This document shows positions 1 through 8,488 of a stretch of DNA of 64,000 bases, piece after piece; the first letter of the stretch is position 1; each line of letters begins with the position of its first letter. Under the pieces are notes generated by a model. It made no database searches, was not told the DNA's origin, and saw only the letters and a list, made by a program, of their open reading frames with translations. Source of the DNA: Streptomyces flavofungini (GTDB lineage Bacteria; Actinomycetota; Actinomycetes; Streptomycetales; Streptomycetaceae); assembly GCF_014650815.1 (NCBI RefSeq), contig NZ_BMVR01000003.1, forward strand, positions 1 through 64,000, read 5' to 3'. The position numbers and the translations under genes were made by a program.

Positions 1-48
1 CTCGCCGCCTGCCTGATCACCCACCGCCACGTCGAACGCCTTTGTTAG
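1..48 (+). CDS. Possible C-terminal tail of a gene cut by the window start
   Basis: Fifteen sense codons followed by TAG are open from the first base and read LAACLITHRHVERLC. The hydrophobic start and basic end would suit the last residues of a membrane protein. The fragment is too short to assign, and it could be chance. Confidence 0.25.
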   Translation, partial: LAACLITHRHVERLC

Positions 49-92
49 CACCTCTAAGCCCCTCAGCGCTCGTCCGGGCCGGTCAGCGCACG

Positions 93-1403
93 TCAGTGAC
101 CGTCGGGGCTCGGCTGCTCCACCTCGCCGCGCCGGTGGACCCGCCGCGCGAGCAGGCCGCCGATGAACCCGGCGACAAGACCCCAGGCCACGGCGAGGAA
201 CAGCGCGGTCCCCAGTTGCGGCTGCAGCTTCACCAGGCCGGACAGGCCGCTGCCGAGGTCCCCGATGCCCAGGAGCGACAGGCCGACATGGGCGGAGACG
301 CGGGCGAGCAGGCAGACGGTGAGCACCGTGAGGGTCAGCGCCACCGCCATGTGCACGGCGTGCTGCCAGGCCCGCATCCGGGCCGGTGAGCGCGCCGCCA
401 TCAGGAACGCGGCCCCCAGCACCGCGACCGCCGCGACGACAAGCAGCCACCACACCCCGCCGTCGTGTGCGGAGAGCGTCCGCAGATTCAGCGTGGAGTC
501 GCTCGGTGTCCGCAGGACCTGGTCCAGCACGCGCGGCATGGGCAACCCGAACGGCCCGTCCACCCGGCCCTCCCAGGACACGCCGAGCCCGAGGGTGAAG
601 GCGAGCCAGAGGAGGTTGGGCAGCCCCAGCAGCAGCACCGCGAGGGTCTCGGCGGTGTGCCCCCGCGTCGCCGCGACGAGCACGCCGATGACCAGCCCCG
701 CGGCGACGTACGCGAGCAGCAGGACCAGCATGGCGTGGGCCGCGGGACGCACCGACTCCTGGAAGCGCACCAGGCGGGCGGGGAGCGGCGCCTTGCGCGA
801 GACCAGCAGCGCCATGGCGAGCACGCCCACCAGCCACAGCAGGCCGTAGACGAGGGTCTCCGGCACGTCCGTCTCGAAGCCGACCTTGGGCGTGGCACCC
901 AGCAGATCACCGATGTCGGCCGCGGTCCCCTCCCCGAGCTCGATGGTGAACCGGTGGCCGGCCACCTGTCCGAGCCCCACGAGGAGCAGCACCCACAGCA
1001 ACGCGATCCGGGCGGCCCAGCCGGCCAGTTCCTTGCTGTCGGCGACGGCCCGGTGCCGCAGCGGCCGGAGGAATCCGGCGCCGATCACCAGCGCGCCCAC
1101 GAGGGCGACCGAGAGGGGAACCACGGAGAGCGCCGCGTCCGTCTCGGCGATCCCCCCGGCGCCGCCGGACAGCCCCACGGAGCCGCCGACCGCCATCACG
1201 ACGACTGCGGCGACCACGCTGGGGAAGGCGCCGCCGGGCAGGTCCCCGGCCCCGGCGGCCCACAGCCCGAGCCCGCCGACGACGGCCATGGCCACCAGGG
1301 CGGCGAGCACGGCGGCGCAGGCATGGGGCCAGCCGTGGGGGTCCCGTCGGCTCGGCGACGCACGCTGCGTGCCTGCCTGGCCGGGCGGTGTCTGGTGACT
1401 CAC
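93..1403 (-). CDS. Streptophobe-type polytopic membrane protein
   Basis: A 436-residue, strongly hydrophobic protein. I count about nine or ten likely membrane segments (for example around residues 30-50, 60-82, 95-112, 130-150, 185-203, 222-245, 252-275, 325-345 and 400-425), with an Arg-rich cytosolic C-terminus. The N-terminus is polar and Pro/Ser-rich. Overall shape and wording resemble the uncharacterised actinomycete family that databases call streptophobe. No catalytic motif or transport signature is visible, so the role is unknown. It has no operon partner: the neighbour at 1652 is transcribed away from it. The start is the first in-frame ATG. An integral membrane location is secure; the family name comes from memory and is only moderately sure. 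Confidence 0.7.
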   Translation of the reverse strand: MSHQTPPGQAGTQRASPSRRDPHGWPHACAAVLAALVAMAVVGGLGLWAAGAGDLPGGAFPSVVAAVVVMAVGGSVGLSGGAGGIAETDAALSVVPLSVALVGALVIGAGFLRPLRHRAVADSKELAGWAARIALLWVLLLVGLGQVAGHRFTIELGEGTAADIGDLLGATPKVGFETDVPETLVYGLLWLVGVLAMALLVSRKAPLPARLVRFQESVRPAAHAMLVLLLAYVAAGLVIGVLVAATRGHTAETLAVLLLGLPNLLWLAFTLGLGVSWEGRVDGPFGLPMPRVLDQVLRTPSDSTLNLRTLSAHDGGVWWLLVVAAVAVLGAAFLMAARSPARMRAWQHAVHMAVALTLTVLTVCLLARVSAHVGLSLLGIGDLGSGLSGLVKLQPQLGTALFLAVAWGLVAGFIGGLLARRVHRRGEVEQPSPDGH

Positions 1404-1590
1404 GTTGTCACGCTAAGCAGCCCCGCGGCGGCGCGCCCCTCGGGAGGGCCGACCGCGTCGGCTTGCGGGTCCCCACGAACCGGGACACACAATAGGCGCG
1501 TAATGGAGTAAAGCGTGTGGAACGGTTGAAATCATGACCAGGCTCGTACGTCGCAGCCCCCTCCGCAGCCGGTACACAATCCCGTTCCTG

Positions 1591-1638
1591 TACGCAGCAC
1601 CGTTCCCGTACGCAGCCCTTACGCAGTCCCCTACGCAG
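1591..1638 (+). repeat. Four spaced TACGCAG heptamers in the leader of the next gene
   Basis: TACGCAG occurs at 1591, 1609, 1620 and 1632, with start-to-start spacings of 18, 11 and 12. The cluster lies 14-61 nt upstream of the GTG at 1652. Spacings near one helical turn would suit a binding-site array, but no known regulator is recognised. The rest of 1404-1651 holds no gene I can support. Confidence 0.45.
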
Positions 1639-1651
1639 GGAAGAAGTCTTC

Positions 1652-2878
1652 GTGAGCGTCGAACCGCCGTCGTCAGGCCGCCCCACCGGACCCCCCTCCG
1701 GCCCGCTCTCGGGCCCGTCGCAGCCGGGCGCCACCCAGCAGAGCGGGACCCCGGGCGCGGGCCCGCCCGGTGCGACGCCGCCGCCGGGCGGGGACCGGCC
1801 GTCGGGCGGTGGTCCGCCGAGCGGTCAGGGTCCGGGTGGTGCGGGTGGCGGGGGCGCCGGGGGCACCGGGGGAGGGGACGGGCCGCCCGAGGGCCCCGGC
1901 GGGAGCCCGGAGCCGGAGCGTCCCTGGTGGAGGTCGGCGCCGCGCGTGGCGATGATCGGCCTCGCCGTCGTGGCGGCCGTGGTCCTCACCGTCGTCCTCA
2001 CCCGGCCCGACGGCACCAAGGAATCCCGTGGCGAGGTCCTCCTGCAGGCCGCCGGGAAGTCGGGCCCCGACCCCTTCACCGAGTCGACGGCCCGCGACGA
2101 CGACACGCCGCCGTCCGCGACGCCCCTGCCCAGTTCCTCCGCGTCGGCCAACGTGACGCGCGGCGTCGACGGCTCCGCTCCCGGCCTCTACGGCGGGACC
2201 CGCAAGGTCGGAGCCTGCGACGTGGAGAAGCAGGTCGACGCCCTCGGGCAGGACCCGGCGAAGAACAAGGCGTTCGCCTCGGTCCTCGGCATCGACGCGG
2301 CAGCCGTCCCCGCGTACCTGCGGGCGCTCACCCCCGTGCAGTTGCGCATGGACGCCCGCGTCACCAACCACGGCTACCGCGACGGCGCCCCCACCGCCTA
2401 CCAGGCGGTCCTGCAGGCCGGCACCGCCGTGCTCGTCGACGACCGGGGCGTGCCGCGCGTGCGCTGCGCGTGCGGGAACCCGCTGCTGCCGCCCGTCGCG
2501 CAGCGGAGCACCCCGAAGAGGACGGGTGACGCGTGGCCCGGGTACCGGTCGTCGGACGTGGTGTTCGTGGCGCCCGCCACCCACGTCGTGAACGTGTTCG
2601 TCATGTACGACCCGAAGAGCGGCAAGTGGTTCGAGCGCGACAAGGGCGACACGGGCACCGGCGACAAGGAGACGCAGCCGCCGGTGAACCAGCCGTCCCC
2701 CTCTCCGTCCCTGTCGTTGTCGTCGTCACCGTCGTCCTCGCCCTCTTCCCCCTCGCCTTCCACCTCCCCGTCCGCCAGCGAGTCGGCTTCGCCGTCGGCC
2801 TCGTCGCCCTCCTCGGAGCAGGAGCAGCCGCCGGAGTACCGGTCCCCGGAAACGCCGCCGTCGCCAGGGGCATATTGA
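1652..2878 (+). CDS. Membrane-anchored DUF6777-like protein
   Basis: A 408-residue protein in three parts. Residues 1-90 are a Pro/Gly/Gln-rich, probably disordered cytosolic tail. About residues 97-117 form one membrane anchor. The extracytoplasmic part contains a globular region (about 135-325) with the signature GPDPFT after the anchor and a Cys-containing block near CACGNPLLPP. The last 75 residues are a Ser/Pro-rich low-complexity tail, possibly wall-spanning. The arrangement resembles Streptomyces proteins of the DUF6777 group; function is unknown. GTG at 1652 follows a purine-rich GGGAAGAAG. The codon bias is normal for the window. It could also be described simply as a hypothetical type-II membrane protein. 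Confidence 0.65.
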   Translation: MSVEPPSSGRPTGPPSGPLSGPSQPGATQQSGTPGAGPPGATPPPGGDRPSGGGPPSGQGPGGAGGGGAGGTGGGDGPPEGPGGSPEPERPWWRSAPRVAMIGLAVVAAVVLTVVLTRPDGTKESRGEVLLQAAGKSGPDPFTESTARDDDTPPSATPLPSSSASANVTRGVDGSAPGLYGGTRKVGACDVEKQVDALGQDPAKNKAFASVLGIDAAAVPAYLRALTPVQLRMDARVTNHGYRDGAPTAYQAVLQAGTAVLVDDRGVPRVRCACGNPLLPPVAQRSTPKRTGDAWPGYRSSDVVFVAPATHVVNVFVMYDPKSGKWFERDKGDTGTGDKETQPPVNQPSPSPSLSLSSSPSSSPSSPSPSTSPSASESASPSASSPSSEQEQPPEYRSPETPPSPGAY

Positions 2879-2984
2879 GGTCCGTGATCGAGCAGGTGCT
2901 GACAGGCGCTAGCGTGGTGGGTGCTGTCGGCGAGGCCCCTGCTGGGGTGGTCCTCGATCCGGGGCACAGGAGGGGAAAGCGAGC

Positions 2985-3008
2985 ATGCGGGCCGGAGCGG
3001 CGTCTTGA
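2985..3008 (+). CDS. Seven-codon leader ORF overlapping the sbcD start
   Basis: An excellent Shine-Dalgarno (AGGAGGGG, about 2969-2976) precedes ATG at 2985, which opens MRAGAAS and stops at TGA 3006-3008. That stop overlaps the TTG start of sbcD at 3005. The best ribosome-binding site in this leader therefore points at the mini-ORF, and sbcD has only a weaker GGAG (2994-2997) inside it. This suggests translational coupling or an attenuating leader peptide. Its expression is inferred, not shown. Confidence 0.4.
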   Translation: MRAGAAS

Positions 3009-4171
3009 GAATTCTGCACACGTCCGACTGGCATCTGGGCCGGGCGCTGCACCGGGTGAGCATGCTCGGCGCGCAGGCCGAGTTCATCGGCCACCTCGTC
3101 GCCACCGTCCGCGCACGCGCGGTGGACGCCGTCGTCGTGTCGGGAGACGTGTACGACAGGGCGGTGCCGCCGCTCGCCGCCGTCGAGCTGTACGACGACG
3201 CCCTGCACCGGCTCGCCGACCTCGGCGTGCCGACGGTGCTGATCTCCGGGAACCACGACTCGGCGCGCCGCCTCGGCGTCGGCGCCCGGCTCATCGACCG
3301 CGCGGGCATCCACCTGCGGACGGACCCCGCGGGCTGCGGACAGCCCGTGGTGCTCGCCGACACGCACGGGGACGTGGCGTTCTACGGCCTGCCGTATCTC
3401 GAACCGGCCCTGGTCAAGGACGAGTTCGGCGTCGAGCGCGGCGGGCACGAGGCGGTCATCGGCGCCGCCATGGACCGGGTCCGCGCCGACCTGGCCGCGC
3501 GTGCCGACGGCACCCGCTCCGTCGTCCTCGCGCACGCCTTCGTGACCGGCGGCGCGCCGAGCGACAGCGAGCGGGACATCACGGTCGGCGGTGTCGCCTC
3601 CGTGCCGTCCGGGGTGTTCGACGGCGTCGACTACGTGGCGCTCGGTCACCTCCACGGCAGCCAGGTCATCAGCGAGCGCGTGCGCTACAGCGGCTCCCCG
3701 CTGGCGTACTCCTTCTCGGAGGCCGACCACCGCAAGAGCATGTGGCTGATCGAGCTGGGCCCGGCGGGCGAGCTGACCGGGGCCGAGCGGATCGACTGCC
3801 CCGTGCCCCGCCCGCTCGCCCGCATCCGAGGGCGCCTCGACGTGCTCCTGGACGACCCGGACCTCACGCGCCACGAGCAGGCGTGGATCGAGGCGACCCT
3901 CACGGACGCGGTTCGCCCGGACGAGCCGATGGCCCGCCTCGCCGAGCGCTTCCCGCACACCCTCAGCCTCGCCTTCGACCCGGACCGCGCCCCCGAGGAC
4001 CCCGACGTGTCGTACGCCCAGCGGCTCAAGGGCCGCGACGACCAGCAGATCGCCGAGGACTTCGTGACCCATGTGCGCGGCGCGGGCCCGGACGCGCGCG
4101 AGCGGGACGTGCTGCGGGACGCCTTCGACGCCGTCCGCGCCGACGACGTGCTCCGCGAGGTGGCCCGATGA
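3005..4171 (+). CDS. sbcD: Exonuclease SbcCD subunit D (Mre11-type nuclease)
   Basis: A 388-residue metallophosphoesterase, the nuclease half of SbcCD, which degrades hairpins, cruciforms and blocked DNA ends in repair. The family signature begins at once (RILHTSDWHLGR). Further metal-binding motifs follow: SGDVYDR (about residue 48), GNHD (about 84), AHAF and the GHLHG motif. The C-terminus contains the capping domain expected of SbcD. TTG at 3005 is chosen because homologues begin at the RILHTSDWHLG block; the in-frame ATG upstream at 2921 adds residues that do not look conserved. The stop overlaps the sbcC ATG by 4 nt, so the two subunits are translationally coupled. Confidence 0.95.
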   Translation: MRILHTSDWHLGRALHRVSMLGAQAEFIGHLVATVRARAVDAVVVSGDVYDRAVPPLAAVELYDDALHRLADLGVPTVLISGNHDSARRLGVGARLIDRAGIHLRTDPAGCGQPVVLADTHGDVAFYGLPYLEPALVKDEFGVERGGHEAVIGAAMDRVRADLAARADGTRSVVLAHAFVTGGAPSDSERDITVGGVASVPSGVFDGVDYVALGHLHGSQVISERVRYSGSPLAYSFSEADHRKSMWLIELGPAGELTGAERIDCPVPRPLARIRGRLDVLLDDPDLTRHEQAWIEATLTDAVRPDEPMARLAERFPHTLSLAFDPDRAPEDPDVSYAQRLKGRDDQQIAEDFVTHVRGAGPDARERDVLRDAFDAVRADDVLREVAR

Positions 4172-7100
4172 GGCTGCACCGGCTGCGGATCACCGCCTTC
4201 GGGCCGTTCGGCGCCACCCAGGAGGTCGACTTCGACGACCTGTCGGCGGCCGGTCTCTTCCTGCTGCACGGCCCGACGGGCGCGGGCAAGACGTCCGTCC
4301 TGGACGCCGTGTGCTACGCGCTGTACGGCTCCGTCCCCGGCCCGCGCCAGGGCGGCGGCCAGGGCGCGACCCTGCGCAGCGACCACGCGAGCCCGGACAC
4401 CCGCACCGAGGTGTGCCTCGAACTGACCGTCGCCGGACGCCGCTTGGAGATCACCCGGCAGCCGCCCTGGGAGCGCCCGAAGAAGCGCGGCACGGGCACG
4501 ACGACGGACAAGGCGCAGAGCTGGCTGCGGGAGTACGGGGGCGGGGTGGGCGCCGCCCGGGCTTCCGGGGCCGGTGCCACGGGCGGCGTGGGCGGCGGCG
4601 AGGCCTTCGGCGCGGATGCCGATGAGGTCTCCGGCGCGGTCGTCGCCGCGTCCCCTCTCGCAGCCGCCACCGCATCCCCTGGCGCGGACGGCACCTCCAC
4701 CGGCGCGGGCAGCACCGCACCTGGTACGGGCGCCTCCGCCAGGTCGAACGGCTGGAAGGACCTGAGCCGCTCCCACCAAGAGATCGGCGAGGAGATCACC
4801 CAGCTCCTCGGCATGAGCAAGGAGCAGTTCTGCCAGGTCGTGCTGTTGCCGCAGGGCGACTTCTCGCGCTTCCTGCGCGCGGACGCCGAGGCCCGCGGCA
4901 AGCTCCTCGGCAGGCTCTTCGACACGCGCCGGTTCGCCGCCGTCGAGGCGAGGCTCGCCGAGCAGCGGCGCGCGGCGGAGGCGGAGGTGCGCGAGGGCGA
5001 CGCGGAACTGCTCGCGGACGCGCACCGCATGCAGCAGGCGGCCGGGGCGGGGCGCGAGGGCGCCGAGCTGCCGCTGCCCGACGCCGCCCCCGGTGACCCG
5101 GGGCTCGCGGACGCCGTGCTCGCCTGGGCCGCCGTGGCCCGCGCGGGCGCCCGCGAGCGCCGCGACGTCGCCCGCAGCGCCCTCGCCCACGCGGAGTCCG
5201 CGCACGCGAGGGCGGCCGCCGAGCTGGACGACGTACGCGAACTGGCGCGGCTGCAGCGGCGGTTCGCCGACGCCACGGAGCGTGCGGCCCGCCTGGAGGC
5301 GCGCGCCGACGAGCACCGGCAGCTCACCGCCCGCATGGAGCGGGCCCGCAAGGCCGAGACCGTCGCCCCGGCCCTCGCCCTGCGCGCGGAGGCCGACGAG
5401 GAGCACCACCGCGCCACGGCCGAGGAGGCACGCGCGCGTGCGTACCTCCCCGCCACGTACGCCGACGAGGGCGCGGCGGGCCTCGCGGGCGCCGCGCGCC
5501 GGGCCAGCGAGGATCTCGGCGGCCTCGCCGCCGCCCGCCGCGCGGAGTCGCGCCTGACCGAACTGACCGCCCAGCGCGCCGACTTGGACCAGCAGGAACG
5601 GGCCGACGACGAACTCCTCGCCGAGGCCGGGGGCTGGCTCGCCGACTGGGACGCCCGCCGGACCGGCCTGCGCGACGCCGTCGAGGACGCCCAGGACGCC
5701 ACGACCCGCACCGAGCACCTGGCGGGACGCCTCCAGCCCGCCCAGGAGAAGCTGGACGCCGCCCGCCGCCGCGACCGCCTCGCCCAGGAGGCCGACGCGG
5801 CCCAGGAGCGCGCGCTCGCCGCCCGCGAGCACGCCGGGTCGACGCGTGCGGCCTGGCTCGACCTCAAGGAGCAGCGCCTCGCGAACATCGCCGCCGAACT
5901 CGCCGCGAACCTCACCGACGGCGCCCCCTGCGCCGTCTGCGGCGCCACCGAACACCCCGCCCCCGCACGGAAGTCCGCGGGCCACGTCGACCGCGCCGCC
6001 GAAGAGGCCGCCCTCGCCGCCCACCAGCGGGCCGACGAGGCGCGCGGCACGGCCGAGCGGGACCTCGCCGCCGTACGGGAGTCGCTCGCCGTCGCCACCG
6101 CGGCCGCCTCCGACACCCCGGTCGCCGAACTCGCCGCGGCCGTCGAGGAGGTGCGGCACGCCCACACCGAGGCCCGGGCCCGCGCGTCGCGGCTGCACGC
6201 GGCCCGTGAGGAGCTGGCCCAGGCCGAGCGCGAGCACGACCGCCGGGTCACGGCGCAGCAGGAGGCCGCCCGCCGGGTCGACTCCCGTGCCGCCATGCGG
6301 GACGCGCTCACCGATGAACAGGCGGGCCTGGAGGAGGAGTTGACCCGCGTGCGCGGCGGCGCCGCGAGCGTCGCCCAGCGCGCCGCGCAACTGGAGCGCC
6401 AGACCACGCTCCTCACCGCGGCCGCCGACGCCGCGCGCGCCGCCGACGAGTCCGCCCAGCGCCTCAAGGACGCCGACGCGCGACTCGCCGACGCCGCCTT
6501 CCGCGCCGGGTTCGACACCCCGTCCGCCGCGTCGGCGGCGCTCGTCGACGACACCGGCCACCGCGAGCTGCAGCACCGCATCGACGCCTGGCAGAACGAA
6601 CAGGCCGCCGTCCGCGCGCTGCTCGCCGAGCCCGACGCGGCCGCTGCGGCACGGCAGCCACCCGCGCGGCTCGCCGCCGCCGAGTCCGCCGCCGAGACGG
6701 CCGCCGCCCGCGTGCGTACCGTCGCCTCCGCGTGCGACGCCGCCGCCCGGCGCTGCGGCGAACTCGACCGGCTCTCCGCCCGCTCGGCCGCCGCCGCCCG
6801 GCGCCTCGCCCCGCTGCGCGAGACGCACGACCGCGTGGCGCGCCTCGCCACCCTCGCCGCGGGCACCTCCGCCGACAACGAACGCCGGATGCGCCTGGAG
6901 TCGTACGTCCTCGCGGCCCGCCTGGAACAGGTCGCCGCCGCGGCGACGGCCCGCCTGCACCGCATGTCGTCCGGCCGCTACACCCTCGTCCACTCCGACG
7001 ACCGCACCGGCCGCGGCCGTTCGGGCCTCGGCCTGCATGTGGTCGACGCGTGGACGGGCCGCGAGCGCGACGCGAGCACCCTCTCCGGCGGCGAGACGTT

Positions 7101-7377
7101 CTTCGCCTCCCTCGCCCTCGCCCTCGGCCTCGCGGACGTCGTCACGGACGAGGCGGGCGGCGTGCGCCTGGACACCCTCTTCATCGACGAGGGCTTCGGC
7201 TCCCTCGACGACCAGACGCTCGACGAGGTCCTCGACGTCCTGGACGCCCTGCGCGAGCGGGACCGCAGCGTGGGCATCGTCAGCCACGTCGCGGACCTGC
7301 GGCGCCGGGTGCACGCGCAGCTGGAGGTCGTGAAGGGCAGGGCGGGGTCGGTGGTGCGGCAGCGGGGCGGGGGCTGA
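4168..7377 (+). CDS. sbcC: Exonuclease SbcCD subunit C (Rad50-type ATPase)
   Basis: A 1069-residue SMC-like ATPase that drives and gates the SbcD nuclease. Walker A GPTGAGKT lies at residues 35-42, the Q-loop/LLPQGDF region near 225, and long Ala/Arg/Glu-rich coiled coils flank a zinc hook CAVC at residues 588-591. The ABC signature LSGGE (972-976) and Walker B LDTLFIDEGFGSLD (from 1001) close the head. ATG at 4168 overlaps the sbcD stop. Unusual: about 69 residues (124-192) of Gly/Ala/Ser/Thr-rich sequence are inserted between SWLREY and the conserved GWKDLSRSHQEIG block. This looks like a low-complexity expansion within the N-terminal head. Key catalytic residues are all present, so the protein should be functional. 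Confidence 0.95.
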   Translation: MRLHRLRITAFGPFGATQEVDFDDLSAAGLFLLHGPTGAGKTSVLDAVCYALYGSVPGPRQGGGQGATLRSDHASPDTRTEVCLELTVAGRRLEITRQPPWERPKKRGTGTTTDKAQSWLREYGGGVGAARASGAGATGGVGGGEAFGADADEVSGAVVAASPLAAATASPGADGTSTGAGSTAPGTGASARSNGWKDLSRSHQEIGEEITQLLGMSKEQFCQVVLLPQGDFSRFLRADAEARGKLLGRLFDTRRFAAVEARLAEQRRAAEAEVREGDAELLADAHRMQQAAGAGREGAELPLPDAAPGDPGLADAVLAWAAVARAGARERRDVARSALAHAESAHARAAAELDDVRELARLQRRFADATERAARLEARADEHRQLTARMERARKAETVAPALALRAEADEEHHRATAEEARARAYLPATYADEGAAGLAGAARRASEDLGGLAAARRAESRLTELTAQRADLDQQERADDELLAEAGGWLADWDARRTGLRDAVEDAQDATTRTEHLAGRLQPAQEKLDAARRRDRLAQEADAAQERALAAREHAGSTRAAWLDLKEQRLANIAAELAANLTDGAPCAVCGATEHPAPARKSAGHVDRAAEEAALAAHQRADEARGTAERDLAAVRESLAVATAAASDTPVAELAAAVEEVRHAHTEARARASRLHAAREELAQAEREHDRRVTAQQEAARRVDSRAAMRDALTDEQAGLEEELTRVRGGAASVAQRAAQLERQTTLLTAAADAARAADESAQRLKDADARLADAAFRAGFDTPSAASAALVDDTGHRELQHRIDAWQNEQAAVRALLAEPDAAAAARQPPARLAAAESAAETAAARVRTVASACDAAARRCGELDRLSARSAAAARRLAPLRETHDRVARLATLAAGTSADNERRMRLESYVLAARLEQVAAAATARLHRMSSGRYTLVHSDDRTGRGRSGLGLHVVDAWTGRERDASTLSGGETFFASLALALGLADVVTDEAGGVRLDTLFIDEGFGSLDDQTLDEVLDVLDALRERDRSVGIVSHVADLRRRVHAQLEVVKGRAGSVVRQRGGG

Positions 7378-7460
7378 GGGACGGGGGCTGAAGGGCGGGC
7401 GGCCGGCCCTGGTGGGGCGGCTGTCGGCGCTGGGGCGGCCGCCGGACCGGCGGGCGGCCG

Positions 7461-7826
7461 TCAGGCCTGGTGGCCGCCCGACCACAAGGACACCGGCAGC
7501 GGCCTGCCCGTCTCCGCGTACGTCTTCAGGTTCGAGAGGACCATCGACCAGCCGCCCGCGGTCCGGCGGCGCCCGGTGTCGTCGCGCGGGTTCTCGTGCG
7601 TGACGGTGAGCTGGACGGCGTCGCCGTGCGGGTCAGGCACTCCCACACCCTCTCCGGGGTGGCCTCGATGCAGATCGTGTGGACGAAGTCGGGCTTGCCG
7701 CTCATGCTGGCGGGTCATCCCTACGTTCTCGCACAGCTCGCCGAGGCTCTGGCCGTTGTTCTCGTGCAGCCGGTCGAGGAGGAGGCGGCGGGTGGGGTCG
7801 GCCAAGGCCTTGAAGTCCTTGTCCAT
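7461..7826 (-). pseudogene. Remnant of an ArsR-SRPBCC (AHSA1-type) regulator gene with two internal deletions
   Basis: A good start with a GGAGGGG ribosome site (ATG ending at 7826) opens an ArsR-type DNA-binding half: MDKDFKALADPTRRLLLDRL, then GELCENVGMTRQ. The sequence stops at the recognition helix and jumps to MSGKPDFVHTICIEATPERV, the N-terminus of an SRPBCC domain but in another frame. Soon after VWECLT it jumps again to the C-terminal SRPBCC block GDAVQLTVTHEN, ending VLSNLKTYAETGRPLP, back in the ArsR frame. The middles of both domains are missing. The reading frame is technically open for 121 codons, but the product would lack half of the HTH unit and the ligand pocket. Nearby 7378-7460 and 7827-7945 show no gene. 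Confidence 0.8.
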
Positions 7827-7945
7827 GCCGGTGCTCGCCCCTCCATCATGCAAGTACGTGCCTGCACGTCGAACAGGGGGCACCCGCATGTCTTGGGGGC
7901 GCCCGCGCGCCCGGCGGCACCCCATGCGGCCCTGGAGGGTTCGCC

Positions 7946-8392
7946 TCACTGCCCCAAGGGCCGCCTGGTCAGCGGGGACGAGTAGACGACGCTCGTCGTC
8001 ACCGCGCCCAGCGCGCCGATCTTGCCGGAGACCTCCTCCAGGTGCCGCATCGAGCGCGCGGTGACCTTGATGACGAAGCAGTCGTCGCCGGTGACGTGGT
8101 GCGCCTCCAGGATCTCCGGCGTCGCGTCGACCAGGTCGTGGAACGGCTTGTAGTTGCCGTTCGGGTAGCGGAGCCGGACGAAGGCGAGCACCGGCAGGCC
8201 GAGGCGCTCCGGGTCGACCACGGCCGCGTACCCCTGGATGACACCGGCCTCCTCCAGGCGCCGCACACGTTCGGTGACCGCGCTCGGGGACATGGAGACG
8301 GCGCGCGCCAGCTCGGCGTAACTGGCGCGGCCCTGCCGTTGGAGGACGTCGAGGATGCGCCAGTCGGTGGCGTCCGTGGAATAAGCGGTCAT
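7946..8392 (-). CDS. Lrp/AsnC-family transcriptional regulator
   Basis: A 148-residue feast/famine regulator. An N-terminal winged HTH (about residues 8-60: WRILDVLQRQGRASYAELAR, then MSPSAVTERVRRLEEAGVI) is followed by the RAM/AsnC effector domain (about 68-140) with the conserved DLVDATPEILEAHHVTGDDC stretch. ATG ending at 8392 is preferred because MTAYSTDATDWRILD matches usual Lrp starts; no clear Shine-Dalgarno precedes it, so the mRNA may be leaderless. It is divergent from the rhodanese gene, and this arrangement usually means the regulator controls both its own promoter and that of the neighbour. The amino-acid or other effector cannot be told from sequence. Confidence 0.9.
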   Translation of the reverse strand: MTAYSTDATDWRILDVLQRQGRASYAELARAVSMSPSAVTERVRRLEEAGVIQGYAAVVDPERLGLPVLAFVRLRYPNGNYKPFHDLVDATPEILEAHHVTGDDCFVIKVTARSMRHLEEVSGKIGALGAVTTSVVYSSPLTRRPLGQ

Positions 8393-8466
8393 GTCCGAGA
8401 GGAAACAGGGAAAACCCCGGCTGATCAAGAGGTGGACAGGGAATCGCCCCTTCAGGACCGCGGGCC

Positions 8467-8488
8467 TTGGCCATAGATTTTTGGCCAT
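8467..8488. promoter_or_regulatory. Paired TTGGCCAT motifs in the lrp/rhodanese divergent promoter
   Basis: TTGGCCAT occurs at 8467-8474 and 8481-8488, separated by the A/T-rich hexamer AGATTT. Each contains the palindrome TGGCCA, so the pair reads as both a direct and an inverted repeat, with 14 bp between copies. The AT-rich centre flanked by symmetric arms resembles sites bound by Lrp-type dimers. The right copy overlaps the rhodanese ATG (8487). Confidence 0.45.

Noticed and set aside
2533..4167. Long open frame continuous with sbcC, suggesting a 1614-residue fusion
   Set aside because: This part is a GC-bias shadow of the DUF6777-like gene and sbcD in another frame; SbcC homology begins exactly at ATG 4168, which overlaps the sbcD stop.
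3685..7485. 1266-codon antisense ORF opposite sbcC
   Set aside because: Gly/Ala/Arg-rich translation with no domains; typical antisense frame of a high-GC gene.
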